Of a DNA stretch of 12,514 bases, positions 6,596-12,514 are shown piece by piece. Location: positions 1 to 12,514 of the forward strand of contig JAGQUL010000257.1 of assembly GCA_020438525.1 (NCBI GenBank), given 5' to 3'. Origin of the DNA: Thermoleophilia bacterium (lineage in GTDB: Bacteria; Actinomycetota; Thermoleophilia; Gaiellales; SKUG01). A program made the translations under genes and the position numbers. Position 1 is the first letter of the stretch. Each line of letters opens with the position of its first letter. The notes under the pieces are model-generated. The model made no database searches and was not told where the DNA came from. It saw only the letters and a program-made list of their open reading frames with translations.

Positions 6596-6910
6596 TCAGG
6601 GCTCTTCGTAGACGTCATGACCACCGATGCGGCGCCAGCGCACGGCGCGCGCACCGTCGATCTCGATGAACTCGAAGGTTGCACGCCCGTCAGGGCGGGC
6701 GAAGTTCCAGGTCATCTCCCAGATCACCGGGCGGTTGGTGCCGCGCAGCGGTCGCACTCGTAGCGAAGCCGGAAACTCCGGGATCGCGGTGCCGGTGACT
6801 GCATTGCACGCGTCGATGAAGTCGGCGAGCGCGGCTCGCGCCATGCGACGATGGTCACGGGACAGGCGCCGCCATTCGCGTTCGAACGTGGTCGTCGTCT
6901 CGAACTTCAC
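6596..6910 (-). CDS. RelE/ParE-superfamily toxin (predicted)
   Basis: This 104-aa protein has the order expected of RelE/ParE toxins. Two N-terminal helices (FEREWRRLSRDHRRMARAALADFIDA) are followed by a beta-sheet with LRVRPLRG (50-57), PVIWEMTWNF (61-70), ATFEFIEIDG (78-86), VRWRRIGGHDVYEEP (90-104). Basic residues Arg51, Arg53, Arg56, Arg91, Arg93, Arg94 and His98 are candidates for RNA contact or catalysis. Family toxins of this type usually cleave mRNA on the ribosome or act on gyrase. Which applies cannot be told here. The start ATG overlaps the stop of the antitoxin gene by 4 bp (ATGA), so the two are translationally coupled in the usual antitoxin-first order. Confidence 0.75.
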   Translation of the reverse strand: MKFETTTTFEREWRRLSRDHRRMARAALADFIDACNAVTGTAIPEFPASLRVRPLRGTNRPVIWEMTWNFARPDGRATFEFIEIDGARAVRWRRIGGHDVYEEP

Positions 6911-7203
6911 TGGTCGTCGAGCGATGCGAGCAGGTCGGCACCGGATTCGTGGCGCGTGACGCGACCCTCGTCGATGTCGGACTGCGCCGCGGCTTCTGCG
7001 CGCTGCCAGGCGGTCGTCCAGAAGAACGCCTGTGCCGGATCGATCCGCAGCTGTGGGCGCAGCTCGATGACACCGTCTTCACGCAGGGTGACTGCCGCTT
7101 CGGTCAGCTCCTCGCCGAATGCATCTGCGTAGGCTGCGCGAATCGGCTTCGGTACGGTGAGCTCACCGCGCCTGGAAATGCGGACGTGATCCTCGAGCGC
7201 CAT
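6907..7203 (-). CDS. AbrB/SpoVT-type antitoxin (predicted)
   Basis: This 98-aa protein has an N-terminal swapped-hairpin AbrB-like DNA-binding domain (VRISRRGELTVPKPIRAAY at 7-25, then VTLREDGVIELRP at 38-50). An acidic helical C-terminus (about 56-98) is suited to wrapping the toxin. The ATG at 7203 is chosen because GAGGAG precedes it by 8 nt. An upstream in-frame ATG at 7263 lacks this support. It overlaps the toxin gene by 4 bp. In such modules the antitoxin and complex normally repress their own promoter. The inverted repeats at 7277-7313 are candidate sites. Confidence 0.75.
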   Translation of the reverse strand: MALEDHVRISRRGELTVPKPIRAAYADAFGEELTEAAVTLREDGVIELRPQLRIDPAQAFFWTTAWQRAEAAAQSDIDEGRVTRHESGADLLASLDDQ

Positions 7204-7276
7204 TGAGATCTCCTCGTAGCTGGCGGCGTGCAGCGCACGGCGACAGGCGATTCCTCTACCCATGGTACCCGGTTTT

Positions 7277-7313
7277 CGGGATTGCCGGAATCCCGGATTC
7301 AGGATATCCGGGA
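7277..7313. repeat. Two overlapping inverted repeats upstream of the toxin-antitoxin pair
   Basis: CGGGATT (7277-7283) pairs with AATCCCG (7289-7295) over a 5-nt spacer. TCCCGGAT (7291-7298) pairs with ATCCGGGA (7306-7313) over 7 nt. The palindrome GGATATCC sits at 7302-7309. The two hairpins share bases and are mutually exclusive. The block lies between the stop of the DUF4157-like gene (7327) and the antitoxin start. It could be a terminator for the former or an autoregulatory operator for the latter. Confidence 0.45.
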
Positions 7314-7326
7314 AAATTGCGGTGAT

Positions 7327-8010
7327 TCAGGCGGTCTGGTCGCGGAAGGCGCGACCGAGCTGCTCGGCCTGCCGCTCCATCGGGTGCGTGTCGTGGATGA
7401 TCTCGCCGATGCCGTCGGTCTCGGCGTCGCTGGCGTGGTCGTCGCGGCTCTTGAGCCACGCGCGCAGGGCCGTGACGAGCCCGCCCTTGGAGATGCTGCC
7501 CTGGTCGGCGACGTACTTGCCGAGGTAGGTATTGAGGAACGAGCGGTCGCGCTGGGAGTCGGTGGCGGCGCTCGCGGGGTTGGACTGGCGCCACTGCATG
7601 GTGTGCACGAGCTCGTGCGCGAGCCAGCGGCGCCCGTCCCAGCTGAGCATGTGAGCCGCGCGCTTGGCGTCGGAGACGTAGATCGTGCGGCCGATCGTGG
7701 TGGCCATGCCGCCTGCGTCGTGTGCAGGGCCGCCGAGCACGACGTGGACGTTCGAGAGGTCGGTGCGGACCGTCGCCTCGTCGAGCTGCATGTTCGTGGC
7801 GTAGAACGGCGCGAGCGTGTCGACCATCACCTGGGACAGGCGCACGCCGCCTGCCTGCTCGGGGATGCCGCGCCACGCGTCGATGCCGGCGCGCAGCAGC
7901 CCGTTGGCACGGGTCGACGACGGGATCGCCGCCTTGATCGTGGGCGACCAGCCCGGGATCGGTCCGTGGGAGGCGGCGGAGGCGGCTGCAGCGGCGGGAG
8001 CGATGTTCAT
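7327..8010 (-). CDS. DUF4157-like HExxH metalloprotease-fold protein
   Basis: This 227-aa protein has the zinc motif HELVH at 132-136, in the setting WLAHELVHTMQWRQ. HPMERQAE at 209-216 supplies a likely third ligand Glu212, as in the DUF4157 pattern HExxH ... NPxExEA. Before the motif, TDLSNVHVVLGG and GMATTIGRTIYVSD match the usual strand that precedes the HExxH helix. The N-terminus is Ala-rich (MNIAPAAAAASAASHG) and is not a signal peptide. DUF4157 domains are common in proteins associated with contractile injection systems and in large polymorphic toxins, but no such genes are present here. A GGGAG precedes the ATG by about 10 nt. It lies on the same strand as the toxin-antitoxin pair. 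Likely a cytosolic or injected protease-like protein; substrate unknown. Confidence 0.75.
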   Translation of the reverse strand: MNIAPAAAAASAASHGPIPGWSPTIKAAIPSSTRANGLLRAGIDAWRGIPEQAGGVRLSQVMVDTLAPFYATNMQLDEATVRTDLSNVHVVLGGPAHDAGGMATTIGRTIYVSDAKRAAHMLSWDGRRWLAHELVHTMQWRQSNPASAATDSQRDRSFLNTYLGKYVADQGSISKGGLVTALRAWLKSRDDHASDAETDGIGEIIHDTHPMERQAEQLGRAFRDQTA

Positions 8011-8041
8011 GGCCGGATGCTCCCACGCGCGCGCACGGGAC

Positions 8042-8112
8042 GCGTCACATCATCTGGTACTCGGGCCCGGATCCACCCTCGGGTGGCGTGAGGCGGCCAC
8101 CCTTGGCGGTGA
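8042..8112. repeat. 71-bp direct repeat, left (orphan) copy of the ETF-QO 3' end
   Basis: 70 of 71 bases match 8668-8738. On the minus strand it holds the last 22-23 codons of the ETF:quinone oxidoreductase gene including its TGA (8047-8045). The one difference, GGT versus GGC, is synonymous. No upstream part of that gene is present here, so the copy is an orphan. It sits directly upstream of the DUF4157-like gene. Confidence 0.9.
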
Positions 8113-8136
8113 GGCTCGAGCGCATTCGCTCGGGCC
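8113..8136 (-). terminator. Candidate terminator hairpin after the ORF6N gene
   Basis: GGCTCGAGCG (8113-8122) pairs with CGCTCGGGCC (8127-8136) over a CATT loop, with one G-T wobble. It begins 2 nt after the ORF6N stop on the minus strand. There is no strong U-run, so efficiency is uncertain. Confidence 0.45.
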
Positions 8137-8138
8137 CG

Positions 8139-8627
8139 CTATCGATCATCGTCGAGTCGAAAGCCGAGCGGTCGTCGCGGCGGTGCGGGTGGTTGCATCA
8201 GCTGGCGAATCGCCTCGACGATCTGCGCGATCTGGGCATCGCGTGCGATGTCGGATTCCGTCACGCGGCGCTCGAGCTCGTCGAACTTGCGGGCCAGCTC
8301 CGCAGTCGAGTCAAGCATTCGTCGAAGGTGCACGAATGCGCGCATGATCGCGATGTTGACTGCCACGGCGCGTTCGCTGCGAAGCACGCTGGACAGCATC
8401 GCGACGCCTTGCTCCGTGAACGCATACGGCATCGTACGCCGTCCACCGCGCCCACCGGATGATTCGATCTTTGAAATCACAGTTTGTGATCTCAGAGCTT
8501 CGACCTCATCCGGGCGAAGCTGGAACATGAAGTCGGCCGGAAACCGCTCCACGTTGCGCTTCACCGCCTGGACCAGCGCCCGTACTTCGATGCCATACAG
8601 CTTCGCGAGATCCGCATCGAGCAGCAC
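8139..8627 (-). CDS. ORF6N-domain protein, probably truncated at its 5' end
   Basis: This 162-aa protein matches the phage-associated ORF6N DNA-binding domain by recall: [33 protein letters not shown] (about 31-39), SQTVISK, then [39 protein letters not shown] coiled-coil-like helix follows ([13 protein letters not shown]) and a Pro/Arg end. The only start is GTG at 8627. The frame stays open upstream as R-G-Q-N, residues that normally precede the LDxDLAxLYG motif in full-length members, until a TAG at 8655-8657. The family's usual first 10-15 residues and start are therefore missing. No Shine-Dalgarno precedes the GTG. The gene lies between the two copies of a 71-bp repeat and looks like a remnant of a mobile element. 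Confidence 0.7.
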   Translation of the reverse strand: MLLDADLAKLYGIEVRALVQAVKRNVERFPADFMFQLRPDEVEALRSQTVISKIESSGGRGGRRTMPYAFTEQGVAMLSSVLRSERAVAVNIAIMRAFVHLRRMLDSTAELARKFDELERRVTESDIARDAQIAQIVEAIRQLMQPPAPPRRPLGFRLDDDR

Positions 8628-8667
8628 GTTCTGGCCGCGTTGGGGTCGGCTACGCTATGCGCACCGA

Positions 8668-8738
8668 GCGTCACATCATCTGGTACTCGGGCCCGGATCC
8701 GCCCTCGGGTGGCGTGAGGCGGCCACCCTTGGCGGTGA
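8668..8738. repeat. 71-bp direct repeat, right copy within the ETF-QO 3' end
   Basis: Partner of 8042-8112, with start-to-start distance 626 bp and the same orientation. This copy is continuous with the full ETF:quinone oxidoreductase gene. It covers that gene from codon 545 through the stop and 3 nt beyond. The sequence between copies holds the ORF6N gene. Such a pair resembles attL/attR of an element that restores the 3' end of the gene it enters. Confidence 0.9.
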
Positions 8739-10371
8739 TCGCGCCGCAGTGCACGCAGTTGGAGGGGTTCACGTGCATCGTGACGATCTCGTCGGGATCG
8801 CCGCTTGCACTGACACCCTCCGGGAGTTCGTACACGGCAGCCGGGCACATGTTGACGTAGCCCACGGCCACCGAGCGCGGCAGCTGCTTCTGGACGCGGA
8901 TGTGGTCGGGCTGGTCGTCGCGGGTGGAGTTGCCGGAGGCGAAGACGCTCGAGAGCTTGTCGAAGGTGAGCTCGCCGTCGGGCGCAGGGTAGCTCTTCGA
9001 CTTGCCGCCGAAGAACAGGTCCTGCGACGCGTCGGAGTGGTTGGTCCAGCGCCCGCCGATCCGGCCGCCGGTGGCTTCCATGATGTTGACGATCGCGCCG
9101 CCGAGCCAGAAGCCCTTGTGGAACGGCTGCTTCATGTTGCGCGACCGGTACAGGTCGGTGCCGATCTGGCCGTTGCGCACCTGCACGTCGTAGCCGCGCA
9201 GGTTCACGCCGTCGAGCGCGCCTGCCTTGAGCGCGATGAACGCCTGGTTGGCGGCGATGATGCCGCTGCGCATCGCCAGGTGCACGCCCTTGAGCTTGGG
9301 GACGTTCACGAAGCCGGCGCTGTCGCCGGCGAGCACGGCGCCGGGCACGGTGAGCTCGGTGGGCAGGCTCCACCAGCCGCCCTCGGGGATCGTCTTGGCA
9401 CCCCAGGCCACGCGCTCGCCGCCCTTGAGGATCCGCTGGACGAACGGGTGGGTCTTGAACTGCTGGAGCACGTCGTGGACGCTGAACTCGGCGTCGCGGG
9501 TATCGAGCCCGGTCACGAACCCGATGCAGACGTGGTCGTCGCCCATCGGGTAGATGAACGAGCCGCCGAACTCCTGGTACTTCGCCCCCTTGCGCAGCGG
9601 CCAGCCGAGCGTGTGCACGATCTGCAGGAGGGGGTTGGAGACCTTCCAGACCTCCTTCACGCCGAGCGCCCACACCTGCGGGTCGGCCTGCAGGCCGAAG
9701 TGGTTGATCGCGGCGGTGGCGAGATGGCCCTGGGTTCCTTCGGAGAGCACCGTGAGCTGCGCGTGCAGCTCGGCGCCCGGCTCGAAGTTGGGAAGCTCCT
9801 CGCCCTGCCTGCCGCGTCCCTTGTCGCCGGTGCGCACGCCCTTCACGGTGCCGTTCTCGACGAGCAGCCGGTCGGCGCTCGTCTCCGGGATCACCATCAC
9901 GCCGAGCTCCTCGGCGCGCTCGGTCATCCAGCGGGTGAGCTGGGAGAGGCTGAACACGTGGTTGCCGTGGTTGCGGAAGGGGGGCGGCGTGGGAAGGCGC
10001 ATCGCGAAGCGCTTCGTCATGAGGTACACGCCCTCGCCCTTCACCGGCTGCTGGTAGCCGCCGATCTGGTCGAGCGGGGTATCGGGGAAGAGCTCCTGGA
10101 GCGCGTCGGGAACCACCACGGCGCCGGAGAGCTGGTGCGCGCCGGGCGCAGCTCCCTTGTCGACGACGGCGATCGGCACCTCGCCGAGCGCCTCCTGCAG
10201 GTCCTCGCGCTCGTTGACGAGCTGGGCCAGCTTGATCGCGCCGGCGAGCCCTGCGGGCCCTCCGCCGACGAACAGCACGCCGACCTCGAGCCGCTCGTCC
10301 TCGGGCGCCTCGGGTGCCATCACGAACTCGTCGGGTGCGACGGGCGGTGGGTAGTTTGCAGGCTTCGCCAT
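8671..10371 (-). CDS. Electron transfer flavoprotein:quinone oxidoreductase (ETF-QO/FixC family)
   Basis: This 566-aa flavoprotein takes electrons from EtfAB and reduces membrane quinone (menaquinone in most actinobacteria). The N-terminal FAD-binding GGGPAG motif is at 36-41 after a beta-strand (VGVLFV). Later come family segments APGAHQLSGAVV, the GVYLMTKRFAMRLPTPP region, and VLAGDSAGFVNVPKLKGVHLAMRSG for the second FAD contact. The C-terminal ferredoxin-like region has CPAAVYE (Cys509) and NCVHCGAI (Cys539, Cys542). Family members usually have CxxCxxC here, so the expected third Cys at 545 is Ile: only three of four cluster ligands are seen. GGGGGAGGAG 7 nt before the ATG supports the start. 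It is the third gene of the etfB-etfA operon, 24 nt after etfA. The last codons are duplicated at 8042-8112. Confidence 0.93.
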   Translation of the reverse strand: MAKPANYPPPVAPDEFVMAPEAPEDERLEVGVLFVGGGPAGLAGAIKLAQLVNEREDLQEALGEVPIAVVDKGAAPGAHQLSGAVVVPDALQELFPDTPLDQIGGYQQPVKGEGVYLMTKRFAMRLPTPPPFRNHGNHVFSLSQLTRWMTERAEELGVMVIPETSADRLLVENGTVKGVRTGDKGRGRQGEELPNFEPGAELHAQLTVLSEGTQGHLATAAINHFGLQADPQVWALGVKEVWKVSNPLLQIVHTLGWPLRKGAKYQEFGGSFIYPMGDDHVCIGFVTGLDTRDAEFSVHDVLQQFKTHPFVQRILKGGERVAWGAKTIPEGGWWSLPTELTVPGAVLAGDSAGFVNVPKLKGVHLAMRSGIIAANQAFIALKAGALDGVNLRGYDVQVRNGQIGTDLYRSRNMKQPFHKGFWLGGAIVNIMEATGGRIGGRWTNHSDASQDLFFGGKSKSYPAPDGELTFDKLSSVFASGNSTRDDQPDHIRVQKQLPRSVAVGYVNMCPAAVYELPEGVSASGDPDEIVTMHVNPSNCVHCGAITAKGGRLTPPEGGSGPEYQMM

Positions 10372-10395
10372 GGTGGTGCTCCTCCCCCTGCCCGG

Positions 10396-11358
10396 TCAGC
10401 CCTTACGGGCTGCGAGCTTCTCCTGCAGCTGCGGAACGATCGTGAACAGGTCGCCGACCACGCCGAAGTCGGCGAAGTCGAAGATCGGCGCGTGCGGATC
10501 CTTGTTGATGGCCACGATCGTGCCCGACGACGCCATCCCGACCTTGTGCTGGATCGCGCCGGAGATGCCGACTGCGATGTACAGCTTCGGCGCGACGGTC
10601 TTGCCGGTCTGGCCGACCTGCGTCGAGTACTCGTACCAGCCTGCGTCGACCACGGCTCGGGTGGTGGCGACTTCGCCGCCGAGCGTCTTGGCGAGGTCCT
10701 CCACGAGCGTGAAGTTCTCCGGACCGCCGAGACCGCGACCGGCACCGACGAGCACGTCGCTCTTGGTGATGTCGACTCCGCCGCCTGCGGCCTGCTCGAT
10801 GCCGCCGAACTGCTGCGCGCGGCGTCCGGAATCGGGCACGTCGAGTGCCTCGCTGGCGCCGGGTGCGGCAGTCTCGAGCGGGGCGAACGAGCCGGCTCGG
10901 AAGAGCACGATGCCGCCGAACCCGTCGGTGCGGGTGAACCCGCAGCGGACGACGACGGTGTCGTCGAGCGAGGGCCGGTCGGCGACGAAGCCGCCGTCCT
11001 CGAAGGAGATCGAGGTGGCGTCGGTGTTGACGCCGGCGCCGAGGCGTCCGGCGAGGCCGCCGGCGATGTCGGCGGCGTTCACCGATGCGCCGGCGAGCAC
11101 GACGCGGGCACCGGTCTTGTCGACTGCCGCGGCGAGTGCGTCGACCGCGCCGGCAGCGACCTGGAAGCGGTCACCGGCTGCGTGGTAGACGGTGTCGGCG
11201 GGGATCGAGCCGGCGGCCTGGTCGGCGCCCGGGCCGACGACGACTGCGGCGACCGGCATGCCGGCGCTGGCGGCGAGTTCCTTGGCTGCGCCGAGCACGC
11301 CGAGCGATGCGGGTGCCGGCGTGCCGTCGTGCTGCTCGACGAGTACGAGGATGCTCAT
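10396..11358 (-). CDS. etfA: Electron transfer flavoprotein alpha subunit
   Basis: This 320-aa protein is of normal length. It binds the FAD that carries electrons from acyl-CoA and related dehydrogenases to ETF-QO. The N-terminal alpha/beta domain starts [12 protein letters not shown]. The C-terminal FAD domain is classical: [10 protein letters not shown] at 207-216, [20 protein letters not shown] at 247-266 continuing to [10 protein letters not shown], and [20 protein letters not shown] at 283-302. A GAAAGG about 10 nt before the ATG is the likely ribosome-binding site. It is preceded by etfB with a 73-nt gap and followed by the ETF-QO gene after 24 nt. Confidence 0.96.
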   Translation of the reverse strand: MSILVLVEQHDGTPAPASLGVLGAAKELAASAGMPVAAVVVGPGADQAAGSIPADTVYHAAGDRFQVAAGAVDALAAAVDKTGARVVLAGASVNAADIAGGLAGRLGAGVNTDATSISFEDGGFVADRPSLDDTVVVRCGFTRTDGFGGIVLFRAGSFAPLETAAPGASEALDVPDSGRRAQQFGGIEQAAGGGVDITKSDVLVGAGRGLGGPENFTLVEDLAKTLGGEVATTRAVVDAGWYEYSTQVGQTGKTVAPKLYIAVGISGAIQHKVGMASSGTIVAINKDPHAPIFDFADFGVVGDLFTIVPQLQEKLAARKG

Positions 11359-11382
11359 GGTGTGATGCCTTTCTCGGGTTCC

Positions 11383-11412
11383 TCACGCGTGCGCAGGCGC
11401 GCCCGCACGTGA
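11383..11412 (-). promoter_or_regulatory. Weak intercistronic hairpin between etfB and etfA
   Basis: TCACG(CG)TGCG at 11383-11393 pairs with CGCACGTGA at 11404-11412, 9 bp with a 2-nt bulge. It lies in the 73-nt gap. It may affect mRNA processing; this is a low-confidence structural observation. Confidence 0.3.
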
Positions 11413-11431
11413 AGACATGGGTGGTCGTCGG

Positions 11432-12223
11432 TCAGACGAGGTTGCGACCTGCGAGGAATTCGACGATCTTCTCGGCGCCGGATCCGTCGTCCTCCACCTT
11501 CACGCCGCCTTCCTTGCTGGGCGGGGGCGTGAACGCCACGACGGTGGTCGCGGAGCCGGCGGTGCCGACCTGCGATGCGTCGAGGCCGAGGTCGCCGAGC
11601 CCGAGCGTCTCGAGCGGCTTCTTCTTGGCGGCCATGATCGCCTTGAGCGCGGGGTAGCGCGGCGTGTTGATCGCGTCGGAGACGCTGACGACCGCGGGCA
11701 GCGAGAGCGTGAGCTTCTCGTAGCCGAGCTCGGTCTGGCGCTCGAGTGCGACGTTGCCGCCGGCGAGGTCGAGCTTGCTTGCCTGGGTGGCGACCGGTGC
11801 CTCGAGCAGTTCCGCGAGCACGCCGGGGAGCGCCCAGCAGTCGGAGTCGCCCGACTGCTGGCCCATCAGGACGAGGTCGAAGGGCCCCTGCTTGGCGATC
11901 GCGGCGGCGAGCGCGCGGGCGGTGGCGAGGATGTCGCTGCCGGCGAGCGCCTCGTCGGTGACGAGCACTGCGTCGTCTGCGCCCAGGGCGAGTGCCTTCT
12001 GCAGGGTTCGGGTCGCGTTCGCGGGGCCCATGCACACTGCGGTGATGGTGGCATCGGCTGCATCGCCGCCTGCCTCCTTCAGCTGCAGCGCGGCTTCCAT
12101 CGCGTGCGCGTCGTAGGTGTTCAGGACCTGGTCGCCTTCGCGGACCAGTCGCTTCGTGGCGTCGTCGTGGCGCCGCGGCACGTTGGCACCGGGCACTTCC
12201 TTGACGCAGACGGCAATCTTCAC
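11432..12223 (-). CDS. etfB: Electron transfer flavoprotein beta subunit
   Basis: This 263-aa protein is of typical length. It begins (GTG-start) KIAVCVKEVPGANVP. The start at 12223 is preferred over an in-frame ATG at 12268 because GGGAGG lies 7 nt before the GTG and the family begins at this residue. It binds AMP with a nucleotide-binding alpha/beta fold: CMGP at 64-67, GADDAVLVTD at 81-90, GQQSGD at 121-126. The EtfB signature PRYPALKAIMAAKKKP is at 188-203. It is the first gene of the operon with etfA and ETF-QO. The complex collects electrons from flavin dehydrogenases. With an ETF-QO downstream, a role in fatty acid, amino acid or choline-type oxidation is expected rather than flavin bifurcation (inference). 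Confidence 0.95.
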   Translation of the reverse strand: MKIAVCVKEVPGANVPRRHDDATKRLVREGDQVLNTYDAHAMEAALQLKEAGGDAADATITAVCMGPANATRTLQKALALGADDAVLVTDEALAGSDILATARALAAAIAKQGPFDLVLMGQQSGDSDCWALPGVLAELLEAPVATQASKLDLAGGNVALERQTELGYEKLTLSLPAVVSVSDAINTPRYPALKAIMAAKKKPLETLGLGDLGLDASQVGTAGSATTVVAFTPPPSKEGGVKVEDDGSGAEKIVEFLAGRNLV

Positions 12224-12313
12224 CGTGGTTCCTCCCTGTGGGACGGGAGGCCGCCGGGCATGGTTCACGCGTGCGCGCGGGCCGGCGCGACCTCCTCATC
12301 GCTGGCGCGCGTG

Positions 12314-12354
12314 AATATAGCGAAGCCGGCGGAGGTCGTTGACGCGTCGGTCAA
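12314..12354 (-). promoter_or_regulatory. Predicted etfB operon promoter with inverted repeat over the -35
   Basis: On the minus strand TATATT (12319-12314) is a strong -10 about 90 nt before the etfB start. The matching -35 position, 17 nt upstream (12342-12337), reads TCAACG. It overlaps the inverted repeat TTGAC-N6-GTCAA (12339-12354). A dimeric repressor bound there would block the promoter; TetR and GntR regulators of fatty acid oxidation act this way. Which regulator binds cannot be told. Confidence 0.45.
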
Positions 12355-12383
12355 TTTACGGGGCAGGTCGGGTCGGTGGGGCG

Positions 12384-12437
12384 CACGCGGGACGTATGCA
12401 CGAAAACCGCGGTTAGCGCGGGTTATGTACATACGTC
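12384..12437. repeat. 54-bp tandem hairpin repeat, copy 1
   Basis: Matches 12457-12510 in 52 of 54 bases. Within it GACGTATGCAC and GTACATACGTC form an 11-bp inverted repeat with one mismatch. Including the inner AACCGCG and CGCGGGTT the arms are 21 nt with 17 matches around a 5-nt centre. It lies in the intergenic region upstream of etfB. Confidence 0.85.
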
Positions 12438-12456
12438 GACCCAGATCAACACACCC

Positions 12457-12510
12457 CACGCGGGACGTATGCACGAAAACCGCGGATAACGCGGGTTATG
12501 TACATACGTC
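12457..12510. repeat. 54-bp tandem hairpin repeat, copy 2
   Basis: Second copy, start-to-start 73 bp from the first. The two differences (GTTAG versus GATAA) both fall in the 5-nt centre of the hairpin, so the arms are identical. It ends 4 nt before the window edge and more copies may lie beyond. The remaining bases of 12355-12514 show no gene. Confidence 0.85.
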
Positions 12511-12514
12511 CACC

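Noticed and set aside
8248..11412. A 1054-aa open frame on the plus strand, antisense to the etfA and ETF-QO genes
   Set aside because: It is a by-product of high GC content opposite real genes. The minus strand encodes clear EtfA and ETF-QO motifs, and the plus frame has low-complexity Arg/Val/Asp/Gly composition and no family motif.
6062..11650. Further CTCAAG or CTTGAG words in the middle and right part
   Set aside because: They lie inside genes and no CCGA[TC]A was found at 16 nt, so they are not counted as sigma-28-like promoters.
12265..12474. 69-aa minus-strand frame over the tandem repeats
   Set aside because: It consists mostly of repeat sequence and etfB promoter, with no ribosome-binding site or recognisable protein character.

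Overview
The window is high-GC DNA with dense, short-gapped genes. A complete electron-transfer-flavoprotein operon and twin-arginine-poor, Ala/Gly-rich exported proteins suggest an actinomycete (Actinomycetota). Thermoleophilia or Acidimicrobiia-like lineages are plausible, but nothing here fixes the class. No rRNA, tRNA, CRISPR array or intact transposon was seen.

Left part (1-5961): three copies of one two-gene cassette. Each copy encodes a small exported protein (223, 243 and 224 aa) followed by a larger exported protein with a C-terminal membrane anchor (384, 343 and 363 aa). One cassette runs leftwards (1962 to 88). The other two run rightwards (2243 to 4084 and 4153 to 5961). The small proteins share six mature cysteines, a C-x-[LI]-x-F-x-T-x-N-N-type block and a terminal beta-strand. 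The large ones share a W-x-x-x-P-x-x-G-x-F-[ST] motif, a P-x-WW membrane entry and a charged cytoplasmic tail. The arrangement resembles the Firmicutes pairing of WxL proteins with DUF916/DUF3324 proteins. All three cassettes start with the same promoter-like signal, CTCAAG-N16-CCGA[TC]A, whose -10 half matches the sigma-28 (FliA/SigD/WhiG) element GCCGATAA. Each cassette has a hairpin between its two genes. This points to a coordinated surface-protein system, possibly tied to a motility or developmental sigma factor. It is the most interesting part of the window.

Middle part (5965-8738): small accessory genes. There are two unrecognised small proteins, an AbrB-type antitoxin overlapping a RelE/ParE-type toxin by four bases, a DUF4157-like HExxH protein, and an ORF6N-domain gene that looks truncated at its 5' end. 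The ORF6N gene lies between two 71-bp direct repeats (70/71 identical) that duplicate the 3' end of the neighbouring ETF-quinone oxidoreductase gene. That is the footprint expected of an element integrated at a gene's 3' end.

Right part (8671-12514): a leftward operon etfB - etfA - ETF:quinone oxidoreductase. It carries electrons from flavin dehydrogenases such as acyl-CoA dehydrogenases through EtfAB to the membrane quinone pool. The oxidoreductase lacks the third cysteine of the usual CxxCxxC cluster motif. Upstream of etfB is a TATATT -10 with an inverted repeat over its -35 region. The right edge holds two tandem copies of a 54-bp hairpin-forming repeat with a 73-bp period, which may continue outside the window.
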